Under the pieces are notes generated by a model that saw nothing but the letters and a program-made list of their open reading frames with translations, ran no database searches and was not told where the DNA came from. Below are positions 23,867 through 31,153 of a stretch of 40,942 bases of DNA, in pieces. This DNA is from Acetobacteraceae bacterium (GTDB lineage: Bacteria > Pseudomonadota > Alphaproteobacteria > Acetobacterales > Acetobacteraceae): contig SHWL01000022.1 in the NCBI GenBank assembly GCA_009693865.1, positions 1-40,942 of the forward strand. The letters run 5' to 3'. A program made the position numbers and the translations under genes. The stretch's first letter is position 1. Each line of letters begins with the position of its first letter.

Positions 23867-26526
23867 CTTTCGCTGCCCCCCTGGCGCTGATCGCGCTGGC
23901 CGCCTTGCCGCTGCTGTGGTGGCTGCTGCGCGTCACACCGCCCTCGCCGCGGCGGGAGACGTTTCCGGCGATCCGCCTGCTGCTGGGGCTGAACCCGACC
24001 GAGGAAACCCCCGCGCGGACACCTTGGTGGCTGTTGTTGCTGCGGCTGATCGCCGCCGGCTTGGTAATCGTGGCGCTGGCCCGTCCGGTGCTGGACAGCA
24101 GCGGCTCCATGGAAGGCCGCGGCCCGGTGCTTCTGGTGATCGACAACGGTTGGGCCGCCGCGCCAGACTGGCCGCGCCGGGTGCAAATGGCCAACACGGT
24201 GCTGGACCGCGCCGCGCGCGCCGGACGAAAGGTCGCGTTGCTGACCACGGCCGCCGGTGAGACAGGCGCCGTGCCGAAAGCCTCCGCGCCGATGCCGGTC
24301 GCGGATATCAGAGCTTTGCTTGGGGCGGCCCGGCCCGAACCCTGGCCGTCCGCCCGGGCCGCCGCTATACCGCGCGCCTGGCCGCGGGACGGAACCAGCG
24401 TCGTCTATATCGCCGATGGACTGATGGACGGCTCAGACTTCGCCGATTTCGAAAAATCCTTGGCCGCGATCGGCCCGGTGACAGAGATTTGCTGCGCCGC
24501 CACGCCGAAGCTGCTGCCGCCGCCCGAAACTGAGGCGAGCGGCATGACCGTGCGCGTGACCCGCGCCGCCGGCGACGCGGCGGAGACCGCCACTGTACTG
24601 GCCCGAAGCGGCGACGGCCGCACTTTGGCGCGCGTCGATATCCTCCTGGCCGCGGGCAACACGACCGGCAGCGCTTCGCTGTCCTTGCCATTGGAGGTAA
24701 GGAACCGGATCGGCCAACTTGTGCTGGATGGACCGCCCTCAGCCGGATCGGTCGTGCTGCTGGATGAGCGGTGGCGGCGGCGGCCGGTCGGCATGCTGAC
24801 CACGGACCTGACCGCCGCCGACGCACCTCTCACGGGGGCGTTGTTCTATCCCCGCCGCGCGCTGGCTCCCTTCGCCGAGCTGCGGGACGGCGATTTGGCA
24901 ACCCTGCTCCGCGGCGAGCTGTCAGTGCTGATCCTTTCTGATCGGGTTTTGGCATCCCGGCCTGAGCTGACCGCGCTGACCGCCTGGGTCGAAAAGGGCG
25001 GTCTGTTGATCCGCTTCGCGGGGCCTCGCCTTGCCGAGACCTCGCCACCGGACACCTTGCTGCCCGTACCGTTGCTGAGCGGCGACCGCCAGCTTGGCGG
25101 TGCGATGTCCTGGAGCGAGCCCGCCGGTCTCGCGCCTTTCCCCGCCGCCTCACCTTTCGCCGGGATGGCGGTGCCGCCGGAGGTGCGCGTGACCCGTCAG
25201 GTTCTCGCCGAGCCCGGCGCCGAGTTGGCCTCCCACACCTGGGCGTTGCTCGCGGACGGGACGCCGTTGGTGACCCGGCGGGCCATGGGCGCGGGTCAGA
25301 TCGTGCTATTCCACGTCACGTCGAACGCCGATTGGTCGAACCTGCCGTTGTCCGGCCTGTTCGTGGACCTGTTGAACCGTCTTGTGGCGCTGTCGGCGGG
25401 CGTGACGAGCGCGGCCGACGCGACGGTCCTCGCCCCCGCCGAGTCGCTGGACGGGTTCGGCCGCCTTGGCCGCCCACCTGAGGCCGCCCAGGGATTGGAG
25501 GCAGGCGCGTTCGCCACGACTCCGGTCTCGCCGCGCCATCCGCCCGGTCTCTACGGCCCTGAAAACGGGCGGCGCGCATTGAACCTTGGCTCGGCAGCCC
25601 CGGCACTGGCACTGGCGCCAAGGGTTGGCGGCGCCACGGTCGAGCCTTTGAGCGAAACCCCGAGGGAACGTGAACTCGGGCCGCCGGTGTTGGCCGTTGC
25701 CACTCTGCTGCTGGTCGTGGACCTGGTGCTGGCTTTGGGTTTGCGCGGTCTGTTGCGCCGGAGTGTCGCGGCGATGTTCGTGTTGGCGCTGATGCTGCCG
25801 GCCGCGCGCGCGTCGGAACCCTCGTCAAACCCGGCGTTAACGACGCGGCTGGGGTATATCGCGTCAGGCGATCCCCAGGTTGACGCGATCGCCGCGTTGG
25901 GGCTGACCGGACTGTCCGAATACGTCAACCGGCGCACGGCGGCGGCGTTGGCGAAACCCGACGCGGTCGAACCTGGGCGGACCGATCTGAGCGGTTACCC
26001 CCTGTTGTATTGGCCAATCACCGCGGACGCTTCGGCGCCCACGGCCGAGCAGGCCGCCGCCTTGAACGCCTATATGGCGCACGGCGGCATCATTCTGATC
26101 GACACCCGAGAGTCCGGCTCGGGCGCCGGCTTCGCACCGGGAACGGACCGGGCGCTGAAACGCGTGGCCCGAGACCTGTCGATTCCGCCGTTGGCCCCGC
26201 TGACGCCGGAACATGTCCTGGCACGCGCCTTTTATCTGTTGAGCGACTTTCCCGGCCGCTTTACCGGGGAACAAGTCTGGGTGCAGCGGGATCAGGATCG
26301 CGCCAACGACAGCGTCTCCCCCGTTATCATCGGCGGGCACGACTGGGCTTCCGCATGGGCGGTCGACGATAAGGGGCGGAACCCCTATGCGGTCATCCCG
26401 GGGGGGCAGCGGCAGCGAACGCTGGCGTATCGTTTCGGAGTCAATCTGGTGATGTACGCGCTGACCGGGAATTACAAAGGCGACCAGGTGCATATCCCCG
26501 CCATTTTACAACGGTTGGGGCAGTGA
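23863..26526 (+). CDS. BatA/DUF4159 fusion membrane protein
   Basis: This is an 887-residue protein. The N-terminus has two membrane helices of the BatA type (about residues 1-22 and 50-70). A large vWA-like/extracytoplasmic region follows (VLLVIDNGWAAAPDWPRR, VVYIADGLMDGSDFADF). A second hydrophobic block lies near residues 605-650 (VLAVATLLLVVDLVLAL, then an Ala-rich possible secondary signal). The C-terminal DUF4159 domain follows (GYPLLYWPI, GGIILIDTRES, to the end). Role: membrane scaffold working with MoxR and the DUF58 protein, likely in assembly of an unidentified envelope complex. It starts within the DUF58 stop. Confidence 0.88.
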   Translation: MTFAAPLALIALAALPLLWWLLRVTPPSPRRETFPAIRLLLGLNPTEETPARTPWWLLLLRLIAAGLVIVALARPVLDSSGSMEGRGPVLLVIDNGWAAAPDWPRRVQMANTVLDRAARAGRKVALLTTAAGETGAVPKASAPMPVADIRALLGAARPEPWPSARAAAIPRAWPRDGTSVVYIADGLMDGSDFADFEKSLAAIGPVTEICCAATPKLLPPPETEASGMTVRVTRAAGDAAETATVLARSGDGRTLARVDILLAAGNTTGSASLSLPLEVRNRIGQLVLDGPPSAGSVVLLDERWRRRPVGMLTTDLTAADAPLTGALFYPRRALAPFAELRDGDLATLLRGELSVLILSDRVLASRPELTALTAWVEKGGLLIRFAGPRLAETSPPDTLLPVPLLSGDRQLGGAMSWSEPAGLAPFPAASPFAGMAVPPEVRVTRQVLAEPGAELASHTWALLADGTPLVTRRAMGAGQIVLFHVTSNADWSNLPLSGLFVDLLNRLVALSAGVTSAADATVLAPAESLDGFGRLGRPPEAAQGLEAGAFATTPVSPRHPPGLYGPENGRRALNLGSAAPALALAPRVGGATVEPLSETPRERELGPPVLAVATLLLVVDLVLALGLRGLLRRSVAAMFVLALMLPAARASEPSSNPALTTRLGYIASGDPQVDAIAALGLTGLSEYVNRRTAAALAKPDAVEPGRTDLSGYPLLYWPITADASAPTAEQAAALNAYMAHGGIILIDTRESGSGAGFAPGTDRALKRVARDLSIPPLAPLTPEHVLARAFYLLSDFPGRFTGEQVWVQRDQDRANDSVSPVIIGGHDWASAWAVDDKGRNPYAVIPGGQRQRTLAYRFGVNLVMYALTGNYKGDQVHIPAILQRLGQ

Positions 26527-26550
26527 TGCGGTGTCAGGCGGGAGACCGCC

Positions 26551-27426
26551 CTAATGCCGTGCGAGGAAACTCAACAGAAGTTGATTGAACACCGCTGGTT
26601 GTTCCCAATATGGGCTGTGCCCGGCTTCCGGAATCGTCGCGACTTCCGCATGCGGCATGTGCAGCGCCTGCATGCGGAGCAGAGACGGTGGCGTGTAAAG
26701 ATCTGACTCACCGGTCAACAGTAGCGTTGGCTGCTCGATCGTTTCGAGTACGGCCCAGGTGAGAGGTTGTTTCACCTTTGGATAGATGCGGGCCCCTTGC
26801 ATCGCCTGGTGTTCCAATTCCAGCCACGCCGCGAGACCGGTGGGATTGCCGGCACGATAGGAGGGTGACAACTCCTGAAACTCGTGCGGCAGACTGGCGA
26901 AGAACTTTGGGCGCAGGCGATCGTTCACTGCCTTGTAATCCGCGTCTGTCACGCCCATCAGCGAAGATGCGATCGTCAGACTCCGGACTTTGTTTGGATA
27001 CGACAACGCGTAATCCAGCGCGAAGAAGCCACCGTGAGCCGCGGCCACAAGATCGACCCGGTCGAGTTTAAGATGACCGATCAGGTGATCGAGATCGTCC
27101 GCCGCGTATCCGGGATCGGCGGCATCGCCCGGATCGGACCGGAAATATCCGCGGCGGGAGTATCCGATGGCCCGATAACCGGCCTTCGCGAGGACCGGCT
27201 GCTGATAAACCCATCCTGCCGCGCTGTGCGTGGCCGCGTGCATCAAAATGACCGGCCGTCCGGCGCCGCCCGTATCCCAATACCACAGTTTGGTTCCCGG
27301 CAGTTCGGCGACAGCGTCATGCGCGGGCGCCTGCGCCGGGATCGGAATCGGCGTCCATACCGGGGCCCGGGCCCCGATTGCCCGTTCAGTCCCCGTGGCC
27401 ATGCCCGCGGCAGCGATCGTTGTCAT
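26551..27426 (-). CDS. Alpha/beta-hydrolase fold protein lacking nucleophilic Ser
   Basis: This 291-residue protein has a ~40-residue Ala/Pro-rich N-terminus and a clear hydrolase fold: PVILMHAATHSAAGW, GYSRRGYFRSDPG, LLLTGESDLYTPP, EAGHSPYWEQP. The nucleophile elbow, normally G-x-S-x-G, is A128-A-A130-H-G132. Both the first Gly and the Ser are replaced by Ala, while the acid Asp and His are present. It is thus either a non-hydrolytic member of the fold or an enzyme with another mechanism. AAGGTG precedes the ATG by eight bases. It is convergent with the DUF4159 gene. Confidence 0.82.
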   Translation of the reverse strand: MTTIAAAGMATGTERAIGARAPVWTPIPIPAQAPAHDAVAELPGTKLWYWDTGGAGRPVILMHAATHSAAGWVYQQPVLAKAGYRAIGYSRRGYFRSDPGDAADPGYAADDLDHLIGHLKLDRVDLVAAAHGGFFALDYALSYPNKVRSLTIASSLMGVTDADYKAVNDRLRPKFFASLPHEFQELSPSYRAGNPTGLAAWLELEHQAMQGARIYPKVKQPLTWAVLETIEQPTLLLTGESDLYTPPSLLRMQALHMPHAEVATIPEAGHSPYWEQPAVFNQLLLSFLARH

Positions 27427-27546
27427 GAACAGTCACCTTTCGAGTCCATGAATTTCATCTTTCCGCACATTGTCATCCCTTACGCACATTCCACATCGCC
27501 GTGATCGGCGCGCCGAACGACAGCGCGGACCGATCGGTAGACGAAT

Positions 27547-27720
27547 CTAATTCGCGGGCACGATGTCACCCTCGGTCGAAATCGTGCCCGCGACCGCGTT
27601 GATCTTCGGATCGAGCCGTTCGACGCGGGCGATATAGTGGTCCAGTAACTCCAGGCGGCCGATTTGCCGGGTCCGGGTCAGGTCCGCCAATTGGGCCGCG
27701 GTCAGGAAAGTCGGGTCCAT
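27547..27720 (-). pseudogene. N-terminal fragment of an amidase
   Basis: A 57-codon frame starts at ATG 27720 with AGAGG about seven bases upstream. It encodes MDPTFLTAAQLADLTRTRQI and then GRLELLDHYIARVERLDPKINAV, the typical start of an amidase-signature (GatA-like) protein. The similarity ends there and a TAG follows after GTISTEGDIVPAN. The catalytic Lys/Ser domain (more than 350 residues) is absent. It looks like a remnant left by deletion, though expression of a short peptide cannot be excluded. Confidence 0.6.
27553..27592. terminator. Perfect 12-bp stem hairpin at the end of the amidase remnant
   Basis: CGCGGGCACGAT at 27553-27564 is perfectly complementary to 27581-27592 with a 16-base loop. 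It overlaps the last codons of the amidase remnant. It could terminate minus-strand transcription coming from the oxidoreductase gene; there is no T-run, so this is tentative. Confidence 0.4.
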
Positions 27721-27770
27721 GACGTACCTCTATATCATCGACCCGCGTCGCCCCATCCCACCTGAGGACG

Positions 27771-28691
27771 CTACCGCACCGCGAGCACCAGTTTGCCACG
27801 CAGATGCCGGGCTTCGCTGACTCGATGGGCGTTGGCGGCGTCGGCGAGATCGTAACGGACGATGGGTGGCGGCGAAACGGCGCCTGCCTCCAGAAGCGCC
27901 ACGATTCGTTCCAGATGCGCGCGATCGCGGTTGACCGCCGGACGCAACACCTTCACGTCAGCGCGGGGCGGCTTAAACCCGGCCGGCGCGGGGGCGATCC
28001 AAACCAGCCGTCCGCCGGGCTTCAACACGCTGTAAGAACGTACTTGCACGTCATCGCCGACCGTATCGAATACGACATCCGCGCCAGAAACGGATTGGGT
28101 AAAATCTTCCGCGTTGTAGTCGATCGCGCGATCGGCCCCGAGCCCGCGAACATAATCGGCATTGGCCGCGCTGGCGGTCGTGATCACCGTGGCGCCAAGA
28201 TACTTCGCGAGTTGGATCGCGAAACCCGCGACGCCACCCGCGCCTCCCTGGATCAGAATGGTCTCCCCGGCCTGAAGCCGAGCGGTATCCTCGACAGCCC
28301 AGATAGCGGTCAGTCCCGTCAACGCCATGGCCGCGGCCTGCAGATGGGACAGGCGATCGGGTTTCCGCGCGACGATCGCCGCCTTGATGGCGAGCTTTTC
28401 GGCGTAGGCGCCCTCGATGCCCGCGTCGTTCACGCCGAATACCGCGTCCCCGACCGCGAAATCGGACACGCCCGCGCCGATCGAGGCGACGACGCCTGAG
28501 AAGTCGCGCCCGAGAATATGCGGGAAGGCGAGGTTCCCATGGGAGCCCAGCCGCACCTTATAATCCGCCGCGTTCACGCTGGCCGCGTGGACGTCGACGA
28601 CGATCTCCCCTGGTTTGGCTTCCGGGTCCGGAGCCTCGCCGAACCGCAACATCTCCGGGCCGCCATGACCGGTCAGCAGCATCGCTTTCAT
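27771..28691 (-). CDS. NAD(P)-dependent MDR oxidoreductase (quinone reductase-like)
   Basis: The 306-residue protein starts at ATG 28691 (MKAMLLTGHGGPEMLRFG), with GGGAGAA eight bases upstream. The medium-chain dehydrogenase fold is shown by GRDFSGVVASIGAGVSDF and the cofactor motif IQGGAGGVAGFAIQLAK (about residues 144-160). The Cys/His ligands of zinc-dependent alcohol dehydrogenases are missing, so it belongs to the zinc-free quinone oxidoreductase-like branch. It would reduce quinones or enones in the cytoplasm. It is divergent from the esterase gene. Confidence 0.9.
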   Translation of the reverse strand: MKAMLLTGHGGPEMLRFGEAPDPEAKPGEIVVDVHAASVNAADYKVRLGSHGNLAFPHILGRDFSGVVASIGAGVSDFAVGDAVFGVNDAGIEGAYAEKLAIKAAIVARKPDRLSHLQAAAMALTGLTAIWAVEDTARLQAGETILIQGGAGGVAGFAIQLAKYLGATVITTASAANADYVRGLGADRAIDYNAEDFTQSVSGADVVFDTVGDDVQVRSYSVLKPGGRLVWIAPAPAGFKPPRADVKVLRPAVNRDRAHLERIVALLEAGAVSPPPIVRYDLADAANAHRVSEARHLRGKLVLAVR

Positions 28692-28860
28692 CGCTGTCTT
28701 CTCCCGAGGATGGCCCACCGGCCCGATGCATGATTGCTTCTTTGGAGCCTCTTGGGCCCGACTCTGCGCGGGCGTGGTTGGCTGTCAATGCGTCCCATCT
28801 TCGCAATGCCCAGGGTCCTCTGACGACTCAAGCGCCTCGCCGTGATACCTCGGGGCCACG

Positions 28861-29628
28861 ATGCGTTTGAATCATGTCGAAACCGGAAGCGGACCCCCGG
28901 TCGTGCTGTTGCACGGCCTGTTCGGCGCCGCGCGCAATTTTGGCGCCGTCCAACGGGCGCTGGCTCCGGTGTTCCGGGTGATAGCGTTGGATGCGCGCAA
29001 CCACGGCGCCAGTCCACATGCGGCTGGCATGCGGTACGAGACGCTCGCCGCGGATGTTCTGGAAACGCTGGACGCCATCGATGTGCCGCACGCCGCCGTG
29101 ATCGGTCATTCGATGGGCGGCAAGACCGCCATGAGGGCCGCGGTCATGGCGCCCGAGCGGTTCGACCGTCTGCTGGTCGCCGACATCGCTCCGGTCCCAT
29201 ACCAACATGGCAACAATGGGGTCGCCGCCGCGATGCGCGCCATCCCGCTGGACGCGGCCCTCTCCCGCGCCGCCGCGGAAGCGGCCTTGATGGACGCGGT
29301 CGCGACACCGGCCACGCGCGCGTTCCTGGTCCAGAATATTCAGTTCGGGCCGTCGCCGCATTGGCGCATCGGCCTTGACGAGATCGCCGCCGCCATTCCG
29401 GACCTGGAGGGATGGGAGACGCCGCCGGGCACCTATGACGGCCCAGTACTGTTCGTTTCGGGTGCCCGGTCAGACCATGTCCTGCCAGAGCACCGGCCCG
29501 CGATCCGCGCGCTGTTTCCGGCCACCCGGTTCGTGACGGTAAAGAATGCCGGACACTGGTTACATGCGGACAATCCGGCCGGCTTCCTGTCCGTGGTGGA
29601 AGCGTTCCTGCGCGATTGGAAGGGTTGA
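28861..29628 (+). CDS. Alpha/beta-hydrolase (YbfF-like esterase)
   Basis: The 255-residue hydrolase has a complete triad: Ser in GHSMGGKTAM (about residue 83), Asp in GARSDHVLPEH, His in NAGHWLHADNP. The oxyanion region is LLHGLFGAARNFG. LDARNHGASPH is characteristic of the YbfF esterase group that cleaves short acyl esters or thioesters. No signal peptide is seen. No strong ribosome binding site precedes the ATG. It has an intact nucleophile, in contrast to the hydrolase-fold protein at 26551-27426. Confidence 0.9.
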   Translation: MRLNHVETGSGPPVVLLHGLFGAARNFGAVQRALAPVFRVIALDARNHGASPHAAGMRYETLAADVLETLDAIDVPHAAVIGHSMGGKTAMRAAVMAPERFDRLLVADIAPVPYQHGNNGVAAAMRAIPLDAALSRAAAEAALMDAVATPATRAFLVQNIQFGPSPHWRIGLDEIAAAIPDLEGWETPPGTYDGPVLFVSGARSDHVLPEHRPAIRALFPATRFVTVKNAGHWLHADNPAGFLSVVEAFLRDWKG

Positions 29629-29631
29629 CCC

Positions 29632-29790
29632 ATGCGCCCCACCCTGGAAGCGGATGGCTGGCGTTCGCTCGCGATCAGTTCGGCGAAACTGGACAAGATC
29701 CCCGGCGGCCACGGGTATAGGCCCGCGGTGCTGTCCATGGCAGGCTGTGCCGACGCGGCGATCCGCGGCAAAATCGCCCCTTCAGGGTGA
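29632..29790 (+). CDS. Possible short ORF downstream of the esterase, unknown
   Basis: A 52-codon frame begins three bases after the esterase stop with GGAAGGG about nine bases upstream, and encodes MRPTLEADGWRSLAISSAKL and a Gly/Ala-rich remainder. I recognise no family. Codon position and coupling are plausible, but the 3' half runs into sequence resembling repetitive intergenic DNA, so it may not be a gene. Confidence 0.25.
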   Translation: MRPTLEADGWRSLAISSAKLDKIPGGHGYRPAVLSMAGCADAAIRGKIAPSG

Positions 29791-29816
29791 GGAGGGATCG
29801 TTCGATGACCGAATTC

Positions 29817-29830
29817 CCGGCGAAGGCCGG
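29817..29830. repeat. REP-like hairpin in intergenic DNA
   Basis: CCGGC-GAAG-GCCGG lies in a 300-base stretch between the esterase and the transporter gene. It resembles the core of common short palindromic intergenic repeats in proteobacteria. Apart from the weak ORF at 29632-29790, nothing else is recognised in 29629-29946. Confidence 0.35.
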
Positions 29831-29946
29831 CCTGGAAAACGCGTCCGCGCGCATGCCCTCTTGACCAAGGACTGCGTCCTGGCGCGGCACGATCAGGGCG
29901 AACTCGACCCCGGGTCGAACCTGGCCTGTCCGCGTATTCTGCCCAC

Positions 29947-30831
29947 ATGAGTTCCTCCGCTTTGGCGCGCGGCGTCCGGCTTGGCGAAATGTGGCCCGGC
30001 ATGACCGCGGCGCTGTCGTTCAGCGGTGTCGATATTCTGGTCAAGGTCGTCTTCGCCTCCGGTATGGACGTGATGACCATGGTGACATTGCGCGGAATTC
30101 TGGTGGTGTCGTTCATGTTCGTGTGGCTGCGGATGCGGCCGGCGCCGGTCGCGCACACGCGTTCCCAGCAGCGGATCGCATGGGTGATCGGCGTGCTGGT
30201 CGGTGGCACGACGTTCGGGCTGATGATGGCGATCTCTCTGTTGCCGGTTTCGATCGCGATCCTGGCGTATTTCGCCTATCCGCTGCTGACCGGGATCGCC
30301 GGAGGAGTCACCGGCCTCGATCGTTTGGGCTGGCCCGCTCTGCTGACCGCGCTGGCCGCGTTTCTCGGCCTGGCACTGATGCTTGGCGCGGAATATCATA
30401 ATCTTTCCGGTACCGGAATAGCCTGGGCTTTGGCCGCCGCGGGGTTTCGCGTCGTTTCGTTGCTGATGACGCGGGCGTATTTGAACGGAACCGACCCACG
30501 GCTTACGACATGGTATTCGATGCTGCCGTCGACGCTGCTTTTTCTGATGGGGTCCTTCATCGTCGGCGAATGGCACATGCCTGGGAATTTGCTCGGTTGG
30601 GCCGCGTTCATTGGCGGCTGCGTCGGCAGCACGCTATCGCAACTGCTGATCTACCTGTCCACCAATCGAGTTGGACCGTTCCGGACCGCGTTCATCATGA
30701 ACTTGGAACCGTTGGTAACGACCATCTTCAGCATGCTGCTGCTGGGGGAGTGGCTTACCCCGCCTCAGGCACTCGGCGCCATGGTGATGCTGGTGTCGCT
30801 GTGTGTGTTTCAGTTTGTTCGGGCGCGGTGA
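29947..30831 (+). CDS. DMT-superfamily (EamA) transporter
   Basis: The 294-residue protein has about ten hydrophobic segments arranged as two EamA repeats. The first runs about 16-150 (TAALSFSGVDILVKVVF to ALAAFLGLALML). The second runs about 160-292 and ends PLVTTIFSMLLLGEWLTPPQALGAMVMLVSL, the typical EamA close. It is an inner-membrane exporter or importer of a small metabolite; the substrate is not predictable. No clear ribosome site precedes the ATG at 29947, and Met-15 or Met-19 are possible later starts. Confidence 0.88.
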   Translation: MSSSALARGVRLGEMWPGMTAALSFSGVDILVKVVFASGMDVMTMVTLRGILVVSFMFVWLRMRPAPVAHTRSQQRIAWVIGVLVGGTTFGLMMAISLLPVSIAILAYFAYPLLTGIAGGVTGLDRLGWPALLTALAAFLGLALMLGAEYHNLSGTGIAWALAAAGFRVVSLLMTRAYLNGTDPRLTTWYSMLPSTLLFLMGSFIVGEWHMPGNLLGWAAFIGGCVGSTLSQLLIYLSTNRVGPFRTAFIMNLEPLVTTIFSMLLLGEWLTPPQALGAMVMLVSLCVFQFVRAR

Positions 30832-30917
30832 CCCGGGGGAACTTCTTTTTTCGCCAGGCCGACCGCCGTGGCAGGAAAATCAACGGTTCGTTCACACATT
30901 TCCCTGAGAATGAATAA

Positions 30918-30940
30918 GCCGGCGGGGATGGCCCGCCGGC
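30918..30940 (+). terminator. 9-bp GC-rich hairpin between eamA and the 25-residue ORF
   Basis: GCCGGCGGG (30918-30926) pairs perfectly with 30932-30940 around GATGG. It ends nine bases before the Shine-Dalgarno of the small ORF at 30961. It may end the transporter transcript, or act as a 5' structure on the small ORF message. No T-run follows. Confidence 0.5.
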
Positions 30941-30960
30941 TAATCACACGGAGGTATGGG

Positions 30961-31038
30961 ATGTGGTACCATCTTGCCCTCTTGCTGCTGATTGTCGTGA
31001 GCCTTGAGGTAAAAGTCAAGGTCAAACGCAAGAAGTAG
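30961..31038 (+). CDS. Predicted 25-residue membrane peptide
   Basis: The ATG at 30961 has CGGAGG at 30949-30954, six bases away: an optimal ribosome binding site in otherwise non-coding DNA. The peptide has one short hydrophobic helix (MWYHLALLLLIVVSL) and a strongly basic end (EVKVKVKRKK). This gives a single membrane-spanning peptide with its positive C-terminus inside. Hairpins bound it on both sides (30918-30940 and 31050-31075), so it looks like an independent unit. I recognise no family. It could be a small membrane regulator or a type I toxin-like peptide; neither is shown. Confidence 0.5.
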   Translation: MWYHLALLLLIVVSLEVKVKVKRKK

Positions 31039-31049
31039 CAGGGGTTTCG

Positions 31050-31075
31050 GGGCCGGTTCGTTCGCGGACCGGCCC
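31050..31075 (+). terminator. Terminator-like hairpin after the 25-residue ORF
   Basis: GGGCCGGTTCG (31050-31060) pairs with 31065-31075 with one G-T wobble, around loop TTCG. It starts 11 bases after the stop of the small ORF and is followed by a pyrimidine-rich run (TCCCCCTGTG), consistent with transcription termination. Confidence 0.55.
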
Positions 31076-31104
31076 TCCCCCTGTGATTGAAGTGCCGCAC
31101 TCAG

Positions 31105-31136
31105 CCGTGGCGGTGTACCATTGTATGCCGCCACGG
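31105..31136 (-). terminator. Hairpin downstream of phaC
   Basis: CCGTGGCGG (31105-31113) is perfectly complementary to 31128-31136 with a 14-base loop. It begins 17 bases beyond the phaC stop on the minus strand, the expected place for its terminator. Confidence 0.5.
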
Positions 31137-31153
31137 TTGGACGCGAACGCCGG

